The notes beneath the pieces are model-generated. The model was not told where the DNA came from, searched no databases, and saw only the letters and a program-made list of their open reading frames with translations. A stretch of DNA of 64,000 bases from Hyphomicrobiales bacterium (GTDB taxonomy: Bacteria; Pseudomonadota; Alphaproteobacteria; Rhizobiales; Beijerinckiaceae), in contig JAPLOU010000048.1 of NCBI GenBank assembly GCA_026400535.1, positions 1-64,000 on the forward strand, given 5' to 3'. Shown here one piece after another: positions 55,500-63,142 of the stretch. The position numbers and the translations under genes were made by a program. Each line of letters opens with the position of its first letter. Within the stretch, counting starts at the first letter, position 1.

Positions 55500-56678
55500 T
55501 CACGCGTGCCCAAAAAGGGCCAGCCGCGTCACGGCATCCGTTATGGCCGGCGTCGCAGCATTGGCAAAGGCCATCCGCAGATGCTGTTCCTGCCCCGGTC
55601 CGAAATAGCTGCCCGGCAGCGCCAGCACGCCCCAGCGCCGCGCCAGCGCTTCGGCGACCTCGGCAGCGGGTACGCCGTCCATCGGATGGCGCACATAGGC
55701 GAAATAGGCGCCGACCTGATCGACCGACCAGCCGTTCAACCCGCTCATGGCACGGCGGAACGCGTCGGCGCGGGCGTTGATGTCCGCGCGGTTCGCTTCC
55801 CGCCACGACCTGAGTTCAGGCACTGCCCAGGCGGCTGCCTCCTGTCCGGGCCGGGCGGGACAGATCTGAACGCAGTCGAGAACCTTTCCTATTTCGGCCT
55901 GGATGTCCGCCCCCGCGACGATGGCGCCCAGCCGCCAGCCCGGGACCGCATAGGCCTTGGAAAAGCTGTAGAGTTGGATCACATGGCCGCGCCAGTCTTT
56001 CTGGGACAGCACCTGATGCGGCCGGTCTTGGCCTGCCGGCATGAAGTCGCGATAGGTCTCATCCAGCACAAGCACGAGCCCGGCCTCTCGGGCGAGATTG
56101 GCAAAGGCGGCAATGATGTGCGGCGGATAGACCGCGCCCGTCGGATTGTTCGGCGTAACCAGCACGATGGCCCTGACCCTCGCATCGATCAGCGCGCGTG
56201 CGGTGGCAAGGTCAGGCACGAAGCCGTTTGCTGCGGTTGTCGGCAGGGCGCGCGCCTCGATGCCGAGCATCTGCAGCGTCATCTGATGGTTGAAGTACCA
56301 AGGCGTGGGCAGCAGCACGGCGTCACCGGCCTTGGCCAGACCCATCATCATGGTGACAAAGGCCTGATTGCAGCCCGCTGTGATCGCGATGTCGGATGGG
56401 CCAACATGCGCTGCGTAGACGGCGCTGATATCCGCAGCCAGCGCAGCGCGCAGCGCGGGAGCACCCTGAATCGGGCCATAGCGGGCATGCTCGGGCGACG
56501 CAGCCGCGAGGCTGGCGCGCTCCAGCAGTACGTCCGGCGGAGGCGAGCCCGGCGCGGCCTGGCTGAGATCGATGGCTGGCCCATGTCGTCCGTCATAGGC
56601 TTGCAGCCAGGCCTTCGCGGCCGGTATGGGCGGGGTGCCGGTGTCGACCAGCAGCGGGTTGATCACGGAGGTTGTCAT
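55500..56678 (-). CDS. PLP-dependent aminotransferase (class I/II)
   Basis: This fold-type I aminotransferase has 392 residues. Visible sites are the cofactor region GCNQAFVTMMMGLAKAGDAVLLPTPWYFNHQMTLQML, VLVTPNNPTGAVYPP, the Asp-containing LVLVLDETYRDF and the PLP-binding Lys in YSFSKAYAVPGWRLG. The terminal Arg for the substrate carboxylate is in HLRMAFAN. The amino donor and acceptor are not known. It is separated from gnd by 30 bases and may share its transcript. Confidence 0.9.
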   Translation of the reverse strand: MTTSVINPLLVDTGTPPIPAAKAWLQAYDGRHGPAIDLSQAAPGSPPPDVLLERASLAAASPEHARYGPIQGAPALRAALAADISAVYAAHVGPSDIAITAGCNQAFVTMMMGLAKAGDAVLLPTPWYFNHQMTLQMLGIEARALPTTAANGFVPDLATARALIDARVRAIVLVTPNNPTGAVYPPHIIAAFANLAREAGLVLVLDETYRDFMPAGQDRPHQVLSQKDWRGHVIQLYSFSKAYAVPGWRLGAIVAGADIQAEIGKVLDCVQICPARPGQEAAAWAVPELRSWREANRADINARADAFRRAMSGLNGWSVDQVGAYFAYVRHPMDGVPAAEVAEALARRWGVLALPGSYFGPGQEQHLRMAFANAATPAITDAVTRLALFGHA

Positions 56679-56874
56679 TGCCGCTACTCAATGCGAGGCC
56701 GGCGCCATGCGCAAGGCTTTGAGCCGTAAGGCATGTGCAAAGCAGCGATGCATCTACTGCCTGCGACATCCTGCGACATCGCGGATGCAGGCTGTCGATT
56801 GACCCCTCTTGGGTTCTGACCGGAGCCATGCCATCAGGAGGCCTCTGACGCTGGAACCGAACCTGGAGCGCCAC

Positions 56875-57639
56875 GTGCCGCCGCCGCCCGATGCAGGGTC
56901 AATCGAAGCGCTGCTTGCCCTGGTCCGGGAGGCTCGCACCATGGTGGCGTTCACCGGAGCCGGCATTTCCACCGAGTGCGGCGTGCCCGATTTTCGCTCG
57001 CCGGGAAGCCCGTGGATGCGAAACAAGCCGATTCCCTTCGAGGCATTCATGGCGAGCGAGGAAGCCCGCGCCGAGGCCTGGCGTCGCAAGTTCGCCATGG
57101 ACGATGAATTCGCCGATGCCAGTCCGGGGCGGGGCCACAGGGCGCTCGCACGGCTGGTTTGCCTCGGCCGCATGCAGGCGGTGGTGACGCAGAACATCGA
57201 CGGTCTTCACCAGGCTTCCGGTCTGGACCCGGGGCGGGTGATCGAGCTTCATGGCAACGGCACCTACGCAACCTGCCTGCAGTGCGGCCTGCGCCACGAG
57301 CTCGGCCTCATCCGGCACGCATTTGAGACGCGTCGATCGCTGCCGCGCTGCGACGATTGTGGCGGGATCGTCAAGAGCGCGACCATCAGCTTCGGTCAGC
57401 CGATGCCGGCCTCCATGCTACGGCAGGCGCAGGAACTGGCCGCGAACTGTGACCTGTTTCTGGTGATCGGTTCTTCCCTGGTCGTCTACCCGGCGGCAAC
57501 TTTGCCATTGCTCGCGAAGCACGGCGGAGCCAGATTGGCGATGATCAATGGCGAGCCGACCGGATACGACGCGATTGCCGATCTTGTGGTGCGGGGCGAT
57601 ATCGGGGCCGCATTGGAACCACTGCTCTGGGTTGAGTAA
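56875..57639 (+). CDS. Sir2-family NAD-dependent protein deacylase (sirtuin)
   Basis: This enzyme removes acyl groups from lysines using NAD+. The start is set at GTG 56875 ([17 protein letters not shown]) with GGAG upstream; TTG 56809 or a start after AGGAGG at 56836 are alternatives. Features are the NAD motif [32 protein letters not shown], catalytic His in [11 protein letters not shown], zinc Cys in CLQCG and CDDCGG, and GSSLVVYPA. The protein has 254 residues. The PDFR motif fits a general deacetylase/deacylase. Confidence 0.92.
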   Translation: MPPPPDAGSIEALLALVREARTMVAFTGAGISTECGVPDFRSPGSPWMRNKPIPFEAFMASEEARAEAWRRKFAMDDEFADASPGRGHRALARLVCLGRMQAVVTQNIDGLHQASGLDPGRVIELHGNGTYATCLQCGLRHELGLIRHAFETRRSLPRCDDCGGIVKSATISFGQPMPASMLRQAQELAANCDLFLVIGSSLVVYPAATLPLLAKHGGARLAMINGEPTGYDAIADLVVRGDIGAALEPLLWVE

Positions 57640-57743
57640 GGCGGCACACCCGAGGTGTGAATGGTTGTGGTGCGGGCTATGCGATCGGCACTTCAATGCT
57701 ATCCTCAGTCAACGATTCGCGGTGTGCAGTGGGGCGACAGTCG

Positions 57744-58349
57744 ATGATCGACGAGCGTGATGGCAGGGTGTTTGGCGACAGGGGCAAAGAACTCTCAAGT
57801 TCAGGCTCGCCTCATGGTGTTGGCGACCTCGAACACGGCATCGAAGTCGGCGGTCGCGTCAAATGGTTCGACGTGGCAAAGGGCTTCGGCTTCCTCGTAC
57901 CGGATATCGGTGGTGCAGATATTCTGCTGCATGTGACCATTCTCAAGCGGGACGGCTTTGGTGCGGTGGCCGAAGGTGCGCGCGTGGTGGTCGAGGCGGT
58001 TCCGCGCCAGAAGGGGCTGCAGGCAGTCCGTGTGATTTCGGTGGATAACTCTACAGCCCTTCATCCGGCCGAACTGCCGCCGCCGCGCACGCATGCGCAC
58101 GTGACGCCGACCAGCGGCTACGAGCGGGTCATGGTCAAATGGTTCAACCGACTGCGCGGCTTCGGCTTTGTCACCAAGGGCGAGGGGCAGCCGGACATCT
58201 TCGTGCACATGGAAGTGCTGCGGCGCTACGGCATCCAAGACCTGACCCCCGGGCAGTTCGTGTTTGTGCGCTTCGGTGACGGACCGAAGGGGCAGATGGC
58301 TGCCGAGGTCCGGCTCGACGGCAGTTCGCACGGCCCGATGGTCAGCTGA
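57744..58349 (+). CDS. Tandem cold-shock domain protein
   Basis: This is a single-strand nucleic-acid binding protein. The start is ATG 57744 ([21 protein letters not shown]); upstream codons in the track are weak. It has two cold-shock domains: [36 protein letters not shown] (about 40-105) and [35 protein letters not shown] (about 128-195). The RNP motifs KGFGFL/RGFGFV and ILLHV/IFVHM are visible. The protein has 201 residues. Two-domain CSD proteins are typical of alphaproteobacteria. Confidence 0.92.
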   Translation: MIDERDGRVFGDRGKELSSSGSPHGVGDLEHGIEVGGRVKWFDVAKGFGFLVPDIGGADILLHVTILKRDGFGAVAEGARVVVEAVPRQKGLQAVRVISVDNSTALHPAELPPPRTHAHVTPTSGYERVMVKWFNRLRGFGFVTKGEGQPDIFVHMEVLRRYGIQDLTPGQFVFVRFGDGPKGQMAAEVRLDGSSHGPMVS

Positions 58350-58358
58350 CCCGCAGCG

Positions 58359-58826
58359 ATGGGCCGTGCAGCGCTAAGGGTCGCAATCGTCTTGCAGCTG
58401 TGCTGCGCCGCGCTCGCTGCAGGTCTGGCCGCAGCGTCGGCCCAGGCCCTTGAAAAATTGACGCTGGTGACTGCGTCAGGGCGGCACAGCTTCCAGGTCG
58501 AGGTGATGCGCACGCCGGACGAGCGCGCGCGCGGGTTGATGTTCCGGCGGTTCCTGCCAGCCGATCGTGGCATGCTGTTTGACTTCCAGCGCAGCGAGCC
58601 CGTGTCGATGTGGATGCAGAACACCTATATATCCCTCGATATGGTTTTCATCCGCGCCGACGGAACTGTTGCGCGTGTCGCCGAACGGACCGAGCCGCTG
58701 TCAACCCGCACGATCCCCTCCGGCGAGCCCGTGTTGAGCGTTTTGGAAATCAATGGCGGCATCGCTGAAAAGATCGGCCTCAAGCCCGGAGACAAGGTCG
58801 AGCACGGCCTTTTCGGACCGCGCTGA
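58359..58826 (+). CDS. DUF192 secreted protein
   Basis: This is a small, probably exported protein of unknown function. A hydrophobic leader (VLQLCCAALAAGLAAASAQA) precedes the DUF192 core. The core contains RHSFQVEVMRTPDERARGLMFRRFLPADRGMLFDFQRSEPVSMWMQNTYISLDMVFI and ends VLEINGGIAEKIGLKPGDKVEHG. At 155 residues it fits. It is 9 bases after the cold-shock gene and likely co-transcribed. Confidence 0.9.
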   Translation: MGRAALRVAIVLQLCCAALAAGLAAASAQALEKLTLVTASGRHSFQVEVMRTPDERARGLMFRRFLPADRGMLFDFQRSEPVSMWMQNTYISLDMVFIRADGTVARVAERTEPLSTRTIPSGEPVLSVLEINGGIAEKIGLKPGDKVEHGLFGPR

Positions 58827-58902
58827 GCACGTTCGGGCGGTGTGCTGTTTTCCTTGCCGATGTCGGCATCGCATGGTATCGGCTCCATGCTGGTCGATGT
58901 TT

Positions 58903-58979
58903 CGGGGTGTGGCGCAGTCTGGTAGCGCGCGAGTTTTGGGTACTTGAGGTCCTAGGTTCGAATCCTAGTACCCCGACCA
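58903..58979 (+). tRNA. tRNA-Pro (TGG anticodon)
   Basis: A full cloverleaf is seen: acceptor CGGGGTG with TACCCCG, D arm GCGCAGTCTGGTAGCGC, anticodon stem CGAGT/ACTTG around loop TTTGGGT (anticodon TGG), T arm CTAGG-TTCGAAT-CCTAG and an encoded CCA end. It lies between the DUF192 gene and the NDUFS4-like gene. Confidence 0.96.
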
Positions 58980-59015
58980 TCGACCGGGTTCGATCCATTT
59001 GCGAAGAGCCGAGCC

Positions 59016-59321
59016 ATGACAGCCCGGATTTACCGCCCTGCCAAAACGGCCATGCAGTCCGGAGCGTCCAAGACGCGCTGGCTGCTTGAATATGAGCCCG
59101 AAGCGCCGCGTGCCGTCGAGCCATTGATGGGCTGGACGTCATCGTCTGACATGAAGAGCCAGCTCAAGCTCTGGTTCGACAGTGCGGAAGAGGCAATTGC
59201 CTATGCCACGCGCTATGGCATCGCCTATGTTGTCGAACTGGCGCCAGAAGCTAAGCCGCGCAAGGGGCTATCCTATTCGGACAATTTCAAGTTCAGCCGC
59301 GTCGGCCAGTGGACGCACTGA
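59016..59321 (+). CDS. ETC complex I accessory subunit, NDUFS4-like
   Basis: This is an accessory subunit of NADH:ubiquinone oxidoreductase found in alphaproteobacteria and mitochondria. The 101-residue protein begins MTARIYRPAKTAMQSGASKTRWLLEYEP. It contains PLMGWTSSSDMKSQLKLWFDSAEEAIAYATRYGIAYVV and ends YSDNFKFSRVGQWTH, the NDUFS4 signature (GWTSS, D-F...W.H). It is presumed to stabilise complex I, but the main nuo genes are elsewhere. Confidence 0.93.
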   Translation: MTARIYRPAKTAMQSGASKTRWLLEYEPEAPRAVEPLMGWTSSSDMKSQLKLWFDSAEEAIAYATRYGIAYVVELAPEAKPRKGLSYSDNFKFSRVGQWTH

Positions 59322-59399
59322 CTTGGTCTGTCTTGCATCGAAGCCGGATAGACCGGCGCGCCAGACTCTGGCAATAGGGGTTGGTCGGCACGGGTTTCA

Positions 59400-59476
59400 G
59401 ACCCCATAGCTCAGCAGGATAGAGCAACAGCCTTCTAAGCTGTGGGTCGCAGGTTCGAATCCTGCTGGGGTCGCCA
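59400..59476 (+). tRNA. tRNA-Arg (TCT anticodon)
   Basis: Acceptor GACCCCA pairs with TGGGGTC. D arm GCTCAGCAGGATAGAGC, anticodon stem ACAGC/GCTGT with loop CTTCTAA (anticodon TCT), T arm CAGG-TTCGAAT-CCTG and an encoded CCA end are all present. Confidence 0.96.
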
Positions 59477-59507
59477 ACGCTGATCTGTCTTGCGCCACTG
59501 GATGCCA

Positions 59508-59540
59508 ACCTTCGGCGGGCTGAGGATGAGGAGTGTGGGG
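59508..59540 (+). repeat. Dispersed short repeat, copy 5 (forward)
   Basis: CCTTCGGCGGGCTGAGGATG then AGGAGTGTGGGG matches the copy after matB. It lies just past tRNA-Arg and forms an inverted pair with 59585-59610. Confidence 0.5.
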
Positions 59541-59584
59541 TGGCCTTCGCCCTGATGCCGACCATAAGGTAATTGTTCCATGTT

Positions 59585-59610
59585 CAATCCTCGTCCTGAC
59601 CGTGTCGAGG
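59585..59610 (-). repeat. Dispersed short repeat, copy 6 (reverse, partner of copy 5)
   Basis: ATCCTCGTCCTGACCGTGTC then GAGG is the reverse of the family consensus, about 45 bases from copy 5. The two together can form a stem. Confidence 0.45.
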
Positions 59611-59647
59611 CATGAGTTCCAGTCCGCGAGTGCAGCAGCCGAGCAGC

Positions 59648-60247
59648 ATGCCAGACCAACCCATACCCTCCTTTTACAATGATCTTGCCGAGACGCGCGC
59701 GCAGGCTTGGGCCTTGCTTGCGCGGGGCGTTGCTGACAGACGCTCTCCGTTCCATGCGCCCACCGTGGGAAGTCTCGGGCTTGATGGCCGTCCCCGGGTA
59801 CGGGTGGTAATCCTGCGCGGCTGCGATGCGGCCGCAGCAACTGTGCGCTTCAACACAGACCGGCGCACCGACAAGTTCGCGGAACTTGCCAGCGATCCGC
59901 GCGTGGCGCTGACGGGTTACGATTCCGGCTCGAAAATCCAGATCCGGATCGAAGGCGAGGCCTCGCTGCACAGCGATGACGCGGTGGCGGATGCGGCCTG
60001 GGAGGCCTCGCGTTCGTTCAGCCGGATTTGCTACGGCACTGCGCCGGCCCCCGGCGTCATGCTCAGCGATGGTGGAGACTTCTCGCTGCCAGCGGAAGAT
60101 GCCGAGATCGCCGCCGGCAGGGCCAATTTTAGCACGGTCGTGATCAGGGCAAGGACACTGGAATGGCTCTATCTGGCGCATGCAGGGCATCGGCGCGCCC
60201 GTTTCGACCTGTCAGCCAACGGCCAGAACGTCTGGCTGACGCCATAG
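59648..60247 (+). CDS. Pyridoxamine 5'-phosphate oxidase-like flavoprotein
   Basis: This is an FMN-binding split-barrel protein of the PNPOx family. The start is ATG 59648 (MPDQPIPSFYNDLAETRAQAWALLARGVADRRSPFHAPTVG); the track start adds 12 residues. It has the FMN-contact RVRVVILRGCDAAAATVRFNTDRRTDKFAELASDPRVALTGYD and the C-terminal RARTLEWLYLAHAGHRRARF. The protein has 199 residues. It lacks clear evidence of being true PdxH, so a general flavin reductase-type role is possible. Confidence 0.88.
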   Translation: MPDQPIPSFYNDLAETRAQAWALLARGVADRRSPFHAPTVGSLGLDGRPRVRVVILRGCDAAAATVRFNTDRRTDKFAELASDPRVALTGYDSGSKIQIRIEGEASLHSDDAVADAAWEASRSFSRICYGTAPAPGVMLSDGGDFSLPAEDAEIAAGRANFSTVVIRARTLEWLYLAHAGHRRARFDLSANGQNVWLTP

Positions 60248-60259
60248 CGTCTTGCTGCC

Positions 60260-60445
60260 TCATTCACCCAGATGCAGGGCCCGCTCGCTATAGGCTCCCG
60301 GCACGCATCGCCGCGCATTCTCCAATTGCTGCTGCGTCTCCGCCTCGGTCGGACAATCTCCGATGACAGCCACATGATAGCCGGGTGTAAAGCCCTGGAC
60401 TTTGATGCTGGGGTCGCTGAATGCTTCGACCCTGCAGGCGCGCCT
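60260..60445 (-). pseudogene. C-terminal fragment of a secreted-type protein (possible SPOR-like)
   Basis: On the minus strand the frame reads VEAFSDPSIKVQGFTPGYHVAVIGDCPTEAETQQQLENARRCVPGAYSERALHLGE and stops at 60260. The pattern (VAVIG-x-C-T-AEA...L..AR.CVP.AY) resembles the end of a peptidoglycan-binding SPOR-type or similar repeat domain. The upstream part is missing where the IS256-type fragment begins, so this is a truncated remnant. The family call is uncertain. Confidence 0.5.
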
Positions 60446-60452
60446 CTGACAG

Positions 60453-60778
60453 CGCTGCCGTGTGTACTTCATGCGCAACGCAGGCGCACGTGCCCAAGGG
60501 CCAGAACACAGTCGTTGCTGCCGCGATCCGCCAGGTCTTCCTCCAGCCCGGCCATGCAGCCGCTACTCAGACCTGGCGCAATGTTGCCAACCAGCTCCGC
60601 GGCCGCTGGCCCAAGCTCGGCGCCTGAATGGATGCCGCCGAGCAGGACGTGCTTGCCTCCATGACCTTCCCCGCGCAGCACCGCGTCAGGTTGCACGCGA
60701 CCAATCCGTTGGAACGCTTGAACAGGGATGTAAAGCGGTGCGCCGACGTCGTCGACGTTTGCAAGCTCACTCCCTAAT
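60453..60778 (+). pseudogene. IS256-family (mutator) transposase remnant
   Basis: Starting at RCRVYFMRNA (60453), the frame shifts, then reads AHVPKGQNTVVAAAIRQVFLQPGHAAATQTWRNVANQLRGRWPKLGA, an in-frame TGA, and MDAAEQDVLASMTFPAQHRVRLHATNPLERLNRDVKRCADVVDV. This is the C-terminal third of an IS256/Mutator transposase (VHFMRN, TFP..H, TNPLERLN). Both ends are missing, so it cannot move. Confidence 0.85.
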
Positions 60779-60789
60779 GAGGCCAAGCA

Positions 60790-61639
60790 TCACCCGCCCG
60801 TGACATCGCGCTTCCATATCGTGCGGCCCGGGTCGTCCTTCAGCGCGGGGTGGAGCCCCTGCTTCACCTCGGGCGTCTTGTGAAGCGACTTGGCCATTTC
60901 GAGACCCGCCTTTTCCTGTTCCTTCAGCCGAAACGGCATGATGCGGATGCCACGCAGCATCAGGAACGTATCCTCAGGGACCACGATGACGCCAGGCTGC
61001 TCCCAGGAGGTGCGCAGCTGCTTGGAGAGTTCGGGCGTGCGGGCGGAGACCGTGCCGATACAGCGGCGTCGCCCAGGTGTTGTCCATGATGACCAGCGCG
61101 CCGTGCTTGTGGGCGACTTTCGCAATGGCCCGAACATCCTGCATCTCGAAGGTCTGCGAGCCAGGCGCCTTGGGTGAAGACGACTGTCGTGGTGGGCTTC
61201 AACGGTGCTGCGCTGCCCTTGCCGATCAGAGGGTCATAACAGCTGACCACGACGCCCATGCGCCTGAGCATGTTCTCGCTGAAGGTGCGCGTCGGACGGT
61301 AGACGCTGTCGGTGACCAGCATGTGATCGCCCGCGGACAGGGTCGCCAGAAGCGGAAGCGTGCAGGCGAGCAGCCCTGACAGGCAGACCACCACGCCCGC
61401 GCCGCCTTCCATCGTGTTGCAGGCCACCTGCAGCGCATCCAGAGCCGGATTGCCCATGGTGCCATCCATGTGGACGACTTGCGGGCCATGAAGGCGTCGA
61501 GCGACTGGTAGATGACGGTCGAGCCGCGCACGATCGGGGTGTTGACAAAGCCCTCGCTGTCCTCCGCATCGCGGCCTGCAAGCATAAAGCGCGTGCGTTC
61601 ATGGAAGCGCTTGAGGCCTTCGAGCGAGACCTTCTGCAT
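60790..61639 (-). pseudogene. metC: Cystathionine beta-lyase (MetC)-like, disrupted
   Basis: The start MQKVSLEGLKRFHERTRFMLAGRD (61639) continues as NTPIVRGSTVIYQSLDAFM. The gene then loses part of the cofactor region and changes frame twice: CLSGLLACTLPLLATLSAGDHMLVTDSVYRPTR, then AHKHGALVIMDNTWATPLY. That block jumps to IGTVSARTPELSKQLRTSWEQPGVIVVPEDTFLMLRGIRIM. The stretch of about 27 residues that holds the PLP-binding Lys (around TKY) is missing and the C-terminus ends early at WKRDVTGG. The enzyme cannot be active. The IS256 remnant abuts its truncated end. Confidence 0.85.
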
Positions 61640-61911
61640 GGACTGGGGTCTTCTTGATCAAACCGGAGAGCTCGTTATTGTGAGGCGGTCGATACCAAGA
61701 TCAAGCTGCTTCCAGTCTGGACTTCCGGCCGGAAGGATACGTCCGTCATCTGCGGTATCATGGACTTGACGGCCCGCTGGCAGTCTGTCAGGGGCAGGTC
61801 ATACAAAAGTCGATGGTGGCAATGCGCAGGGCGCATGTTCTGCCTGACTTTTGGGCGACGAGCTTCAAAGCCGACAGCCCGTGAGCTGATCGGATAACGT
61901 GGGAGAAGAGT

Positions 61912-62943
61912 ATGAAGACGATTATGACCGGCATCCTGGCTGGCGCGGCCCTCGCGCTGACCATTTCAGCCGCCTCCGCCCAGGCACCGCGCTCGACACT
62001 CGATCAGGTCAAGGCCCGCGGCGTGCTCAACTGCGGCTCGAACACTGGACTGGCCGGTTTCGGCGTCCCGGACGCGCAGGGCAACTGGTCCGGCCTCGAT
62101 GTCGATTATTGCCGTGCGATCGCCGCTGCAATTTTCGATGATCCGAGCAAGGTCAAGTTCATTCCGCTGACCGCGCAGGCCCGTTTTACGGCGCTCCAGT
62201 CCGGCGAAGTGGATATCCTGGTCCGCAACTCGACCTGGACCATGACGCGCGACACCACGCTGGGCATCGCTTTCTTGGCGACGAACTACTATGACGGTCA
62301 GGGCTTCATGGTCCGCAAGAGCCTCGGCGTGGCCTCAGCCCTCAAGCTCGAAGGCGCGCAGGTCTGCACGCAGCAGGGCACCACGACCGAGCTCAACCTC
62401 GCCGACTTCTTCCGTAAGAACAATCTCAAGTATACGCCTGTCACCTTCGCGACCGCGGACGAGACCCGCTCGGCTTACGAGGCCGGTCGTTGCGACGCCT
62501 TCACCACGGACGCGTCGGGCCTCTACTCCGAGCGCCTGAAGCTCTCGCGCCCGGATGAGCACATCGTTCTGCCGGAGGTGATCTCGAAGGAGCCGCTCGC
62601 CTCCGCCGTGCGCGCCAATGGCGACAGCCAATGGGCGAACATCGTGAAATGGACGCATTATGCGATGCTGAATGCCGAGGAACTGGGTGTGACACGCGCA
62701 AACCTCGCGCAGTCGGCGCAGTCGAACAACCCGGAAATCCGGCGTCTGCTCGGCGTTGAGGGCAAGCTCGGCGAAGGCATCGGCCTGACAAACGACTGGG
62801 CGGCCCGGATCATCCGTCATGTCGGCAACTACAGCGAGAGCTTCGAGCGCAATGTCGGCGCGAGCTCGCCGCTGAAGATCTCCCGCGGCGTGAACGCCTT
62901 GTGGTCGAATGGTGGCCTCCAGTACGCACCGCCGATCCGCTGA
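61912..62943 (+). CDS. aapJ: General L-amino acid ABC transporter substrate-binding protein
   Basis: This is the periplasmic receptor of the broad-range Aap uptake system. The 343-residue protein has a signal peptide (MTGILAGAALALTISAASAQ). The SBP_bac_3 core follows, with STLDQVKARGVLNCGSNTGLAGFGVPDAQGNWSGLDVDYCRAIAAAIFDD, RNSTWTMTRDTTLGIAF and EAGRCDAFTTDASGLYSERL. The start is ATG 61912 with GGGAGAAG upstream. It is followed after a hairpin by aapQ. Confidence 0.95.
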   Translation: MKTIMTGILAGAALALTISAASAQAPRSTLDQVKARGVLNCGSNTGLAGFGVPDAQGNWSGLDVDYCRAIAAAIFDDPSKVKFIPLTAQARFTALQSGEVDILVRNSTWTMTRDTTLGIAFLATNYYDGQGFMVRKSLGVASALKLEGAQVCTQQGTTTELNLADFFRKNNLKYTPVTFATADETRSAYEAGRCDAFTTDASGLYSERLKLSRPDEHIVLPEVISKEPLASAVRANGDSQWANIVKWTHYAMLNAEELGVTRANLAQSAQSNNPEIRRLLGVEGKLGEGIGLTNDWAARIIRHVGNYSESFERNVGASSPLKISRGVNALWSNGGLQYAPPIR

Positions 62944-62962
62944 AGTCTCAGCCGCAACGCCA

Positions 62963-62990
62963 AGCGCCCGACAGTGTCGGGCGCTTTTTT
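62963..62990 (+). terminator. Terminator-like hairpin between aapJ and aapQ
   Basis: AGCGCCCGAC pairs perfectly with GTCGGGCGCT around a three-base loop, followed by six T residues. Placed after the binding protein, it probably lowers permease expression relative to aapJ. Confidence 0.85.
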
Positions 62991-63142
62991 GTTCAACTGA
63001 ACCGGAACCGTCGGTTGCGCGTGATGCGCAATTGCGCCAGCATAAAAAGTGGATGACGCGGCCCGCCGCTTCAGACGTTCAAGATCGGGCGCAGAATAGG
63101 CCGAACTGCCGGATGCAGCCCGAGAGTTGAGGGGAAAGATCC

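Noticed and set aside
56760-56780. Tandem CCTGCGACAT repeat upstream of the sirtuin gene
   Set aside because: Only two short units; not enough for a functional claim.
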